Origin: an uncultured Bacilli bacterium
Lineage (GTDB): Bacteria > Bacillota_I > Bacilli_A > RF39 > UBA660
Direction of reading: 5' to 3'
Assembly: GCA_947856335.1 (NCBI GenBank)
Contig: CANUCD010000017.1
Coordinates: 1-13,947, forward strand
DNA: 13,947 bases
The notes beneath the pieces are model-generated. The model did not search any database. It had not been told where the DNA came from and saw nothing but the letters and a program-made list of their open reading frames with translations. The translations under genes and the position numbers were made by a program. This document shows positions 7,132 through 12,858 of this stretch, in pieces; positions within the stretch are counted from its first letter, which is position 1; each line of letters opens with the position of its first letter.

Positions 7132-7764
7132 CTAATTTATATAATCGGGGTCTTTTATCTCATCCGTCTGTTCTACTTCATCGGTAAATTGAAGATAATT
7201 ATCACTACCAACTATCTCAAAAATATCATAATCTTCTTCACTAGATAAGAAAACATCATCCCCAAGATAATTAGCAATCACACTATCATTATACGTAATT
7301 GATGATAAAACGCTCATAGCATAAGCAACACACAACTTAATATCGCTCTCATATGCTACTACTTCTATTTTAGCATAATTATACATAATTTCAATTAAAT
7401 ATTGATTATTTTCATATAAATTTATTTCAATATACCCCAACTGGTTCTTATAATTTAAATTTGATGAATAATAACTATTTGTATTTTTGGTATACTCAAA
7501 TGTAACATTACTATCATAACTAACAACATCTACATATAAATAATATAAATATTTCTGGTCTGTAAGTATTTCGTTAAAATCTGTACTTGACCAAACAATA
7601 AGTCCTCTAGGTAAATAATATTCATACCCCATCCTACTTACATTAGTAGTATCAATAGGACTATTTAAAGCATCACTTATAATGCCATCTATACTATTTT
7701 CATTGATATTACTACAACCACTAAATAATATGATAATAGCTACTAGCAGGAATACTTTCTTCAT
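7132..7764 (-). CDS. Lipoprotein of unknown function
   Basis: The 210-residue product begins MKKVFLLVAIIILFSGCSN, a typical lipoprotein signal peptide with lipobox FSGC and the lipidated Cys at residue 17. The mature part is Tyr/Asn/Asp-rich with predicted beta character (many Y-x-Y and alternating hydrophobics) and ends in an acidic tail (about 190-210). No recognised domain or enzyme motif is visible. AGGAGG precedes the ATG by four bases. It is the first gene of the four-gene operon, with a good promoter 21 bases upstream, so it would display its product on the outer face of the membrane near the DUF948 and YtxH proteins. The stop is TAG. Confidence 0.85.
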   Translation of the reverse strand: MKKVFLLVAIIILFSGCSNINENSIDGIISDALNSPIDTTNVSRMGYEYYLPRGLIVWSSTDFNEILTDQKYLYYLYVDVVSYDSNVTFEYTKNTNSYYSSNLNYKNQLGYIEINLYENNQYLIEIMYNYAKIEVVAYESDIKLCVAYAMSVLSSITYNDSVIANYLGDDVFLSSEEDYDIFEIVGSDNYLQFTDEVEQTDEIKDPDYIN

Positions 7765-7784
7765 AAATCCTCCTACAATTCATA

Positions 7785-7813
7785 ATTATAAACAAAAAAG
7801 CTTAAAAAATCAA
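7785..7813 (-). promoter_or_regulatory. Promoter of the four-gene envelope operon
   Basis: On the minus strand TTGATT (7808-7813) and a perfect TATAAT (7785-7790) are separated by 17 bases. Transcription would start near 7778, leaving a leader of about 14 bases that is mostly the GTAGGAGG ribosome-binding site. Confidence 0.75.
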
Positions 7814-7842
7814 TCAAAAATAATATCGAAAAAAAAGAAGAA

Positions 7843-8280
7843 TCATAAATAATGCTTAAATTCCTCTCTATTATGTTCTTCTGTTGCTAAAAGTCTTTTA
7901 GCTAAATCTAATATTTCCCTATCTTCTCCTTGATACTTATTTAACTCACTAGTAATCTCTAATACCCCTTTTTGATTACCTTCCATCATGAGTTTTGCAA
8001 TATATTCATCACTTTTATTCATTGTCATAACTTTTGCCATAGCTTTACTACTAAGCTCTTTTAACGCACTAATCTCTTCTTCTTTTGCTCCATATTTTAT
8101 CAATATTTTCTTAGCATCCCCCAAAAACTTTTCATATTCACTTCTTTGTTCATTGATAAGTTTAAGAATCTTTTCATCTTCTACTCTTTTACTCACTTCT
8201 TCTATACCAATTAGTCCCATCTCTGCATTTTGATAAATTAAATTTAAAAACTTAATATTTGTATTTTCTTTTTCCCTCAT
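7843..8280 (-). CDS. Small all-helical protein, possibly ferritin-like four-helix bundle
   Basis: The 145-residue product has no signal or membrane segment and is predicted almost wholly helical. Its four amphipathic stretches cover about 8-38, 40-63, 66-112 and 120-145. Acid residues in the first two helices (for example Glu20, Glu47) and a TEEHNREEF segment near the C-terminus recall ferritin-like or DUF2383-type bundles, but the exact metal-ligand pattern is not clear, so this is only a suggestion. It stops at TGA (7843-7845), the one UGA stop among the complete genes here. Its ATG is only five bases from a stem-loop with a T run (8281-8310), and the likely ribosome-binding bases GGGTGAT lie in that stem. 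It sits downstream of rnjB on the same strand. Confidence 0.75.
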   Translation of the reverse strand: MREKENTNIKFLNLIYQNAEMGLIGIEEVSKRVEDEKILKLINEQRSEYEKFLGDAKKILIKYGAKEEEISALKELSSKAMAKVMTMNKSDEYIAKLMMEGNQKGVLEITSELNKYQGEDREILDLAKRLLATEEHNREEFKHYL

Positions 8281-8310
8281 AAAAAATCACCCATTTATAG
8301 TATGGGTAAT
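8281..8310 (-). terminator. Stem-loop with T run between rnjB and the 145-residue gene
   Basis: ATTACCCAT and ATGGGTGAT (minus strand) form a 9-bp stem with one U-G pair and a seven-base loop, followed by TTTTT that directly touches the next gene's ATG. It should terminate rnjB transcription, and it also buries the GGGTGAT that is the only ribosome-binding candidate of the next gene. Confidence 0.7.
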
Positions 8311-8346
8311 TTATTAAAATATATTCTATAAAATACAATATAATTC

Positions 8347-9981
8347 TTATACTTCTTGAACAACTGCTATAATCATTGGCTTACATTCTGTTTCTTCATA
8401 TAAATATTTAGATAATTCATCACGAATTTCTGTTTTAATTTTATTAAAATCAACATAATTAGGAGTTGTATTTCTCTCAATTATTGCTTCACTAATCTTT
8501 TTAATTTCCTCAATCATCTTAGCTGAATCCTTAACATATATAAATCCTCTAGTAGTAACCTCAGGACCTACCAATAATACTTTATCTTGTTTAGATAAAG
8601 TTGCACTAATTAAAACAATACCGTTTTCTGATAACATTTCTCTATCTTTAATAACAAGTTCACCAATATCATCACTTGATTTACCATCAATTAAAGCATC
8701 TCCTACTTTAATCTTTTCATTTTTTAAAACAAGATTTCCATCTTCAAATGAAACTACTTCACCATTTTGTTTCAAAATAATATTATCTTTTGGAATACCT
8801 AGTTCATAGGCTAAATCAGCATTCCCAACCATATACCGATACTCTCCTTTAACAGGCATATAATATTTAGGTCTAACCAGTTTAATCATCTGCATTAAAT
8901 CTTCACTAGAAGCATGATGAAGTATCATTTTATCTTTAGGAATATTAACTATTTCACAACCTCTTTCTGCCAAATCATTTTCTAAACGTACAAGTAATTT
9001 CTCATTACTATCATATCTTGGTTCTGCAAAAACAATTGTATCAGTAGAATCAAGTTTAATAAACTTATCATAACCACTCATAATTTTACTCATAGCAGCA
9101 TAAGGACTAGCTTTATCATCACAAATAAGCAATATAGAATTATTATCACTAATATTAGATAAATCACCTAAAGTATCTTGAGGATTAGTTAAATATCCCT
9201 CTTTTAACCCAAAATGAACAACATTTTGAAGCTTTTTACCCATTACAACAATTTTTCTATGAGAATTAACAGAAGCATTAAATATTTCATTTATTGTATA
9301 TAAATGTGTTGGTAAAACCATAAATAATATTCTACCTGGAGCATCTTTAATAGCTTTTTTAAATACATCAACTAATTTATGATGAGGAGAAGTATGCCCC
9401 ACATTTTCACTATATACTGACTCACTTAATAAACATAATACTCCTTGTTTACCAACATAAGCTATTTTACCTAAATCCATATCATATGCCCCCATCATAG
9501 CAGGATCAAATAAAAAGTCACCTGTATAACATATCGCTCCATCTTTAGTATTTAAAACATACATAACAGCATCTGGAGCACTATGAGATACACTAATAGG
9601 AAAAATACTAACAGTACCAAAATTCATTTTCTTATGAGCTTGTATTTGAATAATACTACTAGCATTTACACCATTTTCTATCAAAACATATTTAGTAAAC
9701 TTAGTTGCATACACTTTTAATTCAGGTATTTGTGATAAAAGATCAGCTACCCCACCCATATTTTCTAAATGTCCATGGGTAATAAAAACACCCTTAATTC
9801 TTTTTCTATTTTTAATTAAATAAGAATAATCTGGAATAATATAATCAATACCTAGCATATTCCCACTAGCATATTTAAGTCCACAATCAAAAACAAATAA
9901 ATCTTTATCTATTTCAATCACATACATATTCTTACCATTTTCATCTAATCCACCCAGACTAAAAATTTTTATTTTACTCAA
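8347..9981 (-). CDS. rnjB: RNase J2-type ribonuclease with degenerate metal site
   Basis: Family members are beta-lactamase/beta-CASP RNases that degrade mRNA 5' to 3' or cut internally; in Firmicutes, J1 is the main enzyme and J2 a weak partner. The start (IFSLGGLDENGKNMYVIE), DCG near 32-34, LGIDYIIPDYSYL, TGDF (about 153-156), and C-terminal GPEVTTRGFIYV and KPMIIAVVQEV are RNase J signatures. Key metal residues have changed. HxHxDH is HGHLEN (about 69-74), and the C-terminal PVHGEYR is PVKGEYR (about 366-372). I recall the same positions being altered in B. subtilis RnjB, so J2 identity fits and full catalytic activity is doubtful. A TTG start at 9979-9981 is preferred because TGGAGTTGAT lies upstream at the right distance and the product then begins MSKIKIF; the ATG at 9996 has no ribosome-binding site. 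Confidence 0.88.
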   Translation of the reverse strand: MSKIKIFSLGGLDENGKNMYVIEIDKDLFVFDCGLKYASGNMLGIDYIIPDYSYLIKNRKRIKGVFITHGHLENMGGVADLLSQIPELKVYATKFTKYVLIENGVNASSIIQIQAHKKMNFGTVSIFPISVSHSAPDAVMYVLNTKDGAICYTGDFLFDPAMMGAYDMDLGKIAYVGKQGVLCLLSESVYSENVGHTSPHHKLVDVFKKAIKDAPGRILFMVLPTHLYTINEIFNASVNSHRKIVVMGKKLQNVVHFGLKEGYLTNPQDTLGDLSNISDNNSILLICDDKASPYAAMSKIMSGYDKFIKLDSTDTIVFAEPRYDSNEKLLVRLENDLAERGCEIVNIPKDKMILHHASSEDLMQMIKLVRPKYYMPVKGEYRYMVGNADLAYELGIPKDNIILKQNGEVVSFEDGNLVLKNEKIKVGDALIDGKSSDDIGELVIKDREMLSENGIVLISATLSKQDKVLLVGPEVTTRGFIYVKDSAKMIEEIKKISEAIIERNTTPNYVDFNKIKTEIRDELSKYLYEETECKPMIIAVVQEV

Positions 9982-9984
9982 AAT

Positions 9985-9995
9985 AATCAACTCCA
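9985..9995 (-). promoter_or_regulatory. Ribosome-binding site that decides the rnjB TTG start
   Basis: Minus-strand TGGAGTTGATT matches the anti-Shine-Dalgarno complement at eight of nine positions in GGAGTTGAT versus GGAGGTGAT. It ends four bases before TTG 9981. It overlaps the alternative ATG at 9996, which would leave that codon without a binding site. Confidence 0.65.
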
Positions 9996-10037
9996 TTTCT
10001 AAAATTCTTGTAAATAAAAAAGTTTTAAGGCAAAATA

Positions 10038-10066
10038 ATTATACCAAAAAACTTTAATAGATGCAA
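10038..10066 (-). promoter_or_regulatory. Promoter of rnjB with extended -10
   Basis: TTGCAT (10061-10066), 17 bases, then TATAAT (10038-10043) preceded by TGG, giving an extended -10 on the minus strand. The start would be near 10031 with a leader of about 50 bases. Inverted 8-mers AAAGTTTT/AAAACTTT (10019-10026 and 10048-10055) flank the -10 and could be an operator or part of a weak hairpin. Confidence 0.75.
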
Positions 10067-10107
10067 GAATATCATACTAATAGTTTAATTATATAAATAA
10101 TTTTTTC

Positions 10108-10893
10108 TTAAATTATCCCATTTTCTTCACTTATAATCTCACTTAAATAAACAATATCTAAATTCTTATACTGTAATTCTTTTAAAAGCAATTTTACATC
10201 ACTCATCCGTGCTGTATCTAAAACAAGAATGATACTTCCCTTATTTAACTTATTTTTAACATCTATATAATTATATTCATCTAAAACTAATGTAGGTTCT
10301 ACAATATAATTTTTAGTTTCTAAACATTCTTCATAAGTCATATTGTGAATTACACAAATATTAGATCCCTCTTTATTTAATCTCAAAGTATTTTCTAAAG
10401 AAGAATAAGCCCCTTTTTCATCATTAACTACTTCAAAATAACTATTTTCCTGATAATTATCTAAATTAACTAATAAATCTGCCTTTATATTTTTACTTTC
10501 TAAATAATCACTTATACTAGACTTTCCACTTAAAATAATACTAACTTTATTTAATTTAGGATTTCCTTGTCTAATAATTTTATCTTTATTATCCTTTAGT
10601 GATACTTCTGGACTTATTTGTTCATAAACTAAATAATAAGCATTAAAAACATCTAATTTTTGCATTTGATAAAAAGATTCCCGTGTATTTACTACTAACC
10701 CATTTACTCCTGGAATAATATAATCGCCATCTATAAAAGCATTAACATAATCTACCTCATAATTTTCTTTTTCGCTTTGAATACTTTGCATTAAAGGATT
10801 TTTATTTAAAACAATTAAAGCTATTTTCTCAGTATAATAAAAACTAAATACCATAATTAAAGCTAACCCAAAATATTGATAATATTTACGCAT
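10108..10893 (-). CDS. Membrane-anchored protein resembling a catalytically degenerate polysaccharide deacetylase
   Basis: The 261-residue product starts MRKYYQYFGLALIMVFSFYY, a single N-terminal membrane anchor, so the rest should lie outside the cell. The outside part contains IPGVNGLVVNTRESFYQM (about 60-77) and then LVYEQISPEVSL and IIRQGNPKLNKVSIIL. From memory this resembles the leader of NodB-type polysaccharide deacetylase proteins in Bacilli. Where the NodB fold would show the TFDD metal motif the sequence reads SIILSGKSSI, and no HxxxH motif follows. If it is a NodB fold it probably lacks deacetylase activity. ATG at 10891-10893 is chosen because AGGTGA lies five bases upstream; a GTG three codons earlier has no binding site. 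It has its own TATAAT promoter between it and the XRE gene. The family call is uncertain. Confidence 0.7.
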   Translation of the reverse strand: MRKYYQYFGLALIMVFSFYYTEKIALIVLNKNPLMQSIQSEKENYEVDYVNAFIDGDYIIPGVNGLVVNTRESFYQMQKLDVFNAYYLVYEQISPEVSLKDNKDKIIRQGNPKLNKVSIILSGKSSISDYLESKNIKADLLVNLDNYQENSYFEVVNDEKGAYSSLENTLRLNKEGSNICVIHNMTYEECLETKNYIVEPTLVLDEYNYIDVKNKLNKGSIILVLDTARMSDVKLLLKELQYKNLDIVYLSEIISEENGII

Positions 10894-10909
10894 AACATTC
10901 ACCTAAAAA

Positions 10910-10938
10910 ATTATATGCTAAAAATAAGTAGAAATGAA
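10910..10938 (-). promoter_or_regulatory. Promoter of the deacetylase-like gene
   Basis: TTCATT (10933-10938), 17 bases, perfect TATAAT (10910-10915) on the minus strand. The start near 10903 leaves only about 10 leader bases, which are the AGGTGA binding site. The -35 is weak. Confidence 0.6.
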
Positions 10939-10958
10939 AAAAGAAAAATATTTTTAGC
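10917..10958. repeat. Perfect 10-bp inverted repeat spanning the XRE stop codon
   Basis: GCTAAAAATA (10917-10926) and TATTTTTAGC (10949-10958) are exact inverted copies separated by 22 bases. The right arm contains the XRE stop codon (10954-10956), and the left arm lies in the spacer of the next gene's promoter. On the minus strand the stem is followed by ATATAATTTTTT, so it may act as a terminator for the XRE gene; an operator role is also possible. Confidence 0.55.
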
Positions 10959-11310
10959 CAATCTCTTTTTTTACTAATTCTGCTCCTCTTTTTGGATCTT
11001 GCATCAATATATCATAGACTAATTTATTTTTCTTTAATTCTTCTATAAAAATGATTTCTTCTTTAGTTAACGAAACATATTCTTCAAGCTCACTATCTTC
11101 CTTTTTTACCAAATAATCAGCACCTAAAAGATAATCAGCCGAAACACCAAAGACATGAATCATCTCAATAACAGCTTCTAATGTTGGATTTCTTGTTTCT
11201 TTCTCATAACAACATATCGCTGATTTACCTACCCCAATCAATTCTCCTAATTCTGTTTGTGTTAAACCCCGTCTTTTCCGAACCTCTCTTAATCTGTTTC
11301 CGTTTAACAT
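10954..11310 (-). CDS. XRE-family helix-turn-helix transcriptional regulator
   Basis: The 118-residue protein has a classical XRE/Cro-type helix-turn-helix at about residues 5-60: NRLREVRKRRGLTQTELGEL, IGVGKSAICCYEKETRNPTL and VFGVSADYLLG. The remaining C-terminal half is short and helical (SLTKEEIIFIEELKKNK and PKRGAELVKKEIG), with no sensor domain or protease motif, so it may be a small dimeric repressor. ATG at 11308-11310 is preferred because GAGGGTG lies upstream at a suitable distance; a GTG three codons earlier is less likely. It is divergent from the gene at 11559, and a TTATAC-CC-GTATAA dyad overlaps its own -10, suggesting autorepression. Target genes cannot be told from the window. 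Confidence 0.92.
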   Translation of the reverse strand: MLNGNRLREVRKRRGLTQTELGELIGVGKSAICCYEKETRNPTLEAVIEMIHVFGVSADYLLGADYLVKKEDSELEEYVSLTKEEIIFIEELKKNKLVYDILMQDPKRGAELVKKEIG

Positions 11311-11336
11311 TCGCCTCACCCTCGCTTCTCGAAAGA

Positions 11337-11342
11337 ATTATA
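11337..11342 (-). promoter_or_regulatory. -10 element of the XRE regulator gene
   Basis: A perfect TATAAT on the minus strand lies 26 bases before the ATG. The -35 region is poor (ATTACA at 19 bases or TTACAA at 18), as is common for promoters with an overlapping operator. Confidence 0.6.
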
Positions 11343-11351
11343 CCCGTATAA
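11338..11351. promoter_or_regulatory. Operator-like dyad over the XRE promoter
   Basis: TTATACCCGTATAA has perfect 6-bp arms (TTATAC/GTATAA) around a 2-bp centre and covers five of the six -10 bases of the XRE gene. The size and symmetry suit a dimeric XRE repressor. A second small dyad, TCAATATTATTGA, lies at 11412-11424. Binding is inferred. Confidence 0.5.
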
Positions 11352-11380
11352 AAGAAATAATTGTAATTTATTCACCTATG

Positions 11381-11405
11381 GTAAAAAATAATAATTATTT
11401 TTTAC
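11381..11405. repeat. AT-rich perfect hairpin in the divergent intergenic region
   Basis: The arms at 11381-11391 and 11395-11405 form a perfect 11-bp stem (GTAAAAAATAA/TTATTTTTTAC) with a three-base loop. Of the 22 stem bases only the outer G-C pair is not A/T. It could be a weak two-way terminator insulating the divergent genes or a regulator site. The whole gap between the genes, 11311-11558, holds these promoters and dyads and no convincing gene. Confidence 0.5.
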
Positions 11406-11474
11406 TAATTATCAATATTATTGAATAAAAAGGGCGTTTTTCTTTCTTAACCAAACTCTTTATAAATAAAAATT

Positions 11475-11503
11475 ATTATACACTATATTTTTTTGATTGT
11501 TTA
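11475..11503 (-). promoter_or_regulatory. Possible second, upstream promoter toward the XRE gene
   Basis: TAAACA (11498-11503), 17 bases, perfect TATAAT (11475-11480) on the minus strand. It would give the XRE mRNA a leader of roughly 155 bases that includes the 11381-11405 hairpin. In DNA this AT-rich, chance matches are common. Confidence 0.35.
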
Positions 11504-11506
11504 GTG

Positions 11507-11535
11507 TTGTTTTTTTTATAAATTTCTGCTACAAT
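11507..11535 (+). promoter_or_regulatory. Promoter of the tail-anchored protein gene
   Basis: TTGTTT (11507-11512), 17 bases, TACAAT (11530-11535) preceded by TGC, which makes an extended -10. The start would be near 11541, giving a short leader with GGAGG. Confidence 0.7.
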
Positions 11536-11558
11536 TATAATAATTGGAGGGTATGAAA

Positions 11559-12344
11559 ATGTACGAACGTGATACAAGTACTACTTTAAATGTCGATTTA
11601 CCTAAATATCGTATTGATAATTCAAGTTTAGAAGACAAACAAGAAGTAGAGAAAAAACCAAATAATGATACAAATAATATAAGTAAAACCAAGATTATCA
11701 ACATAAATGACTTTATTTTTAGACAATACATAGAATTTTATCCAGAATTAAAAGGATTAAGCTGCAAAGATAATGTTTTATATTTAAAAGAAAATGGCGA
11801 AATAACTGCAAGTGAGACTCTAACTTTTGATTTACGTACCCTACCAGGAGAAGCTTGGAATGTTGATGCTTTCACTTTCATGGAAAACATTAAAATGAAT
11901 AAAAGTTGTAAGAAGTTAGAAAGTTTTATGAATCTAATAAATCTTAATGCTTTTAATAATATTAGTATGAATAAAGAAGAATTAGAAAATGAAGTAACAA
12001 GCTATATGAACTTATATTTTAGCATTAAAGATATATTCCACTATTTAACAGAAGATAACAAAATACTAATGGGTAATATAGAAACTCTTATTGCTACTCT
12101 TCCTAAAGATACTCTACTTGGAAAAATGGTTAATCGTAAATTAGATGAATATTTTGAGATAACCAAAAAAATAGGTGATTCTAAAGGAAAAGGAATGGTT
12201 TTAGAGCTTAAAAACAAGAATGTTCCAGCTGTAATTGAAAATCAGCCTATTCGCTCTTCAAAATCTGCCTTTGTAAATATTGCTATCATTCTTTATGGAG
12301 TCTTAAATATTGGTATTATTCTAGCAATCGCTTTAATGAAGTAG
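11559..12344 (+). CDS. Protein with C-terminal membrane anchor, unknown function
   Basis: The 261-residue product has a polar, Asn/Lys-rich N-terminus (to about 45), a central region with LPGEAWNVDAFTFMENIKM (about residues 90-108), a helical region (about 130-210), and one hydrophobic helix at the very end (about 236-260, AFVNIAIILYGVLNIGIILAIALMK). With no signal peptide, the bulk is probably cytoplasmic and tethered by the tail, although the opposite orientation cannot be excluded. I recognise no domain. ATG at 11559 is chosen because GGAGG lies eight bases upstream; TTG at 11544 and ATG at 11553 are too close to or overlap that site. It has its own promoter and a terminator that starts within its final codons. 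Confidence 0.8.
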   Translation: MYERDTSTTLNVDLPKYRIDNSSLEDKQEVEKKPNNDTNNISKTKIININDFIFRQYIEFYPELKGLSCKDNVLYLKENGEITASETLTFDLRTLPGEAWNVDAFTFMENIKMNKSCKKLESFMNLINLNAFNNISMNKEELENEVTSYMNLYFSIKDIFHYLTEDNKILMGNIETLIATLPKDTLLGKMVNRKLDEYFEITKKIGDSKGKGMVLELKNKNVPAVIENQPIRSSKSAFVNIAIILYGVLNIGIILAIALMK

Positions 12345-12361
12345 TTTTACTTCATTTTTTT
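12335..12361 (+). terminator. Intrinsic terminator overlapping the stop of the tail-anchored gene
   Basis: AATGAAGTA and TACTTCATT form a 9-bp perfect stem with loop GTTT, followed by T residues to 12362. The stem includes the last sense codons, and the stop codon TAG straddles its loop edge. Confidence 0.8.
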
Positions 12362-12379
12362 TACGATTTATGATATAAT
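12351..12379 (+). promoter_or_regulatory. Promoter of ssrA with extended -10
   Basis: TTCATT (12351-12356), 17 bases, TATAAT (12374-12379) preceded by TGA, an extended -10. The -35 lies in the 3' arm of the upstream terminator. Transcription would begin a few bases before 12390, leaving a short 5' leader for RNase P to remove. Confidence 0.7.
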
Positions 12380-12389
12380 ACTAGTACTC

Positions 12390-12759
12390 GGGGTAGTAAT
12401 GGTATCGACAGGTATCACTACATATGGCGGCAAGTAGTTAGGCGCTTTAAGTCTAAAAATTAAAATTAAATGACAAGAGTGAAAACTCATTTGCTAAAAA
12501 TGCTTTTGCATTTGCCTAATTAAGTAATATAGGTATAGCAAGCTTCTAATAGTTTTTCTTATAGGATTATTAGGGGTTCATAAATATAAGATATATTCTC
12601 TATTAGCTTACAAATATGAGAATGAATATCATTTAAGCTATAATTTATAAACGGTTAGTCTTGAGCCAGTTATAAATCGAATTTAAAATCAAGCTAAACT
12701 TGTAGATGTTATATGATAGAATACTTTGGACAGGAGTTCAAGCCTCCTCTACTCCACCA
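12390..12759 (+). ncRNA. ssrA: Transfer-messenger RNA (tmRNA)
   Basis: tmRNA rescues stalled ribosomes by adding a degradation tag. The one-piece molecule starts GGGGTAG and ends CTACTCC-A-CCA, which pair as a 7-bp acceptor stem with one G-U; CCA is encoded. The conserved GGTATCGACAGG follows the 5' strand, and a T arm (AGGAG-TTCAAGC-CTCCT) precedes the 3' strand. Length is 370 bases. The tag frame ends at TAA 12517-12519. Reading back gives DKSENSFAKNAFAFA if the resume codon is GAC at 12472; the frame is open to a TAA at 12453-12456, so a start up to five codons earlier (KLKLN before D) cannot be excluded. The AFAFA ending resembles Mycoplasma tags rather than ALAA. No smpB gene is in the window. 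Confidence 0.96.
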
Positions 12760-12771
12760 AATTTGTTTATT

Positions 12772-12793
12772 AGCCTATTTTAAAGGCTTTTTT
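12772..12793 (+). terminator. Intrinsic terminator of ssrA
   Basis: AGCCT and AGGCT form a 5-bp GC-containing stem with a seven-base loop, followed directly by a T run (12788-12793), 12 bases after the CCA end. Confidence 0.75.
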
Positions 12794-12813
12794 ATTTTAA
12801 TATAAAAAACATC

Positions 12814-12842
12814 TTTTCTTTTAACGAAAAAAATGTCATAAT
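12814..12842 (+). promoter_or_regulatory. Candidate promoter of the two-helix membrane protein gene
   Basis: CATAAT (12837-12842) preceded by TGT gives an extended -10, with a poor -35 (TTTTCT) 17 bases upstream. It lies after the ssrA terminator and 16 bases before the ATG. Confidence 0.4.
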
Positions 12843-12858
12843 AAAAATAGGAGGATTT

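Noticed and set aside
7988..8233. Plus-strand frame of 81 codons
   Set aside because: It lies antisense to the helical protein, with Ser/Leu/Phe shadow composition and no binding site.
11378..11428. Plus-strand 16-codon frame MVKNNNYFLL...
   Set aside because: It has no ribosome-binding site or promoter and runs through the AT hairpin; chance is the simplest explanation.
11516..11731. Minus-strand frame of 71 codons
   Set aside because: It overlaps the promoter and first codons of the plus-strand gene, which has a good promoter and binding site.
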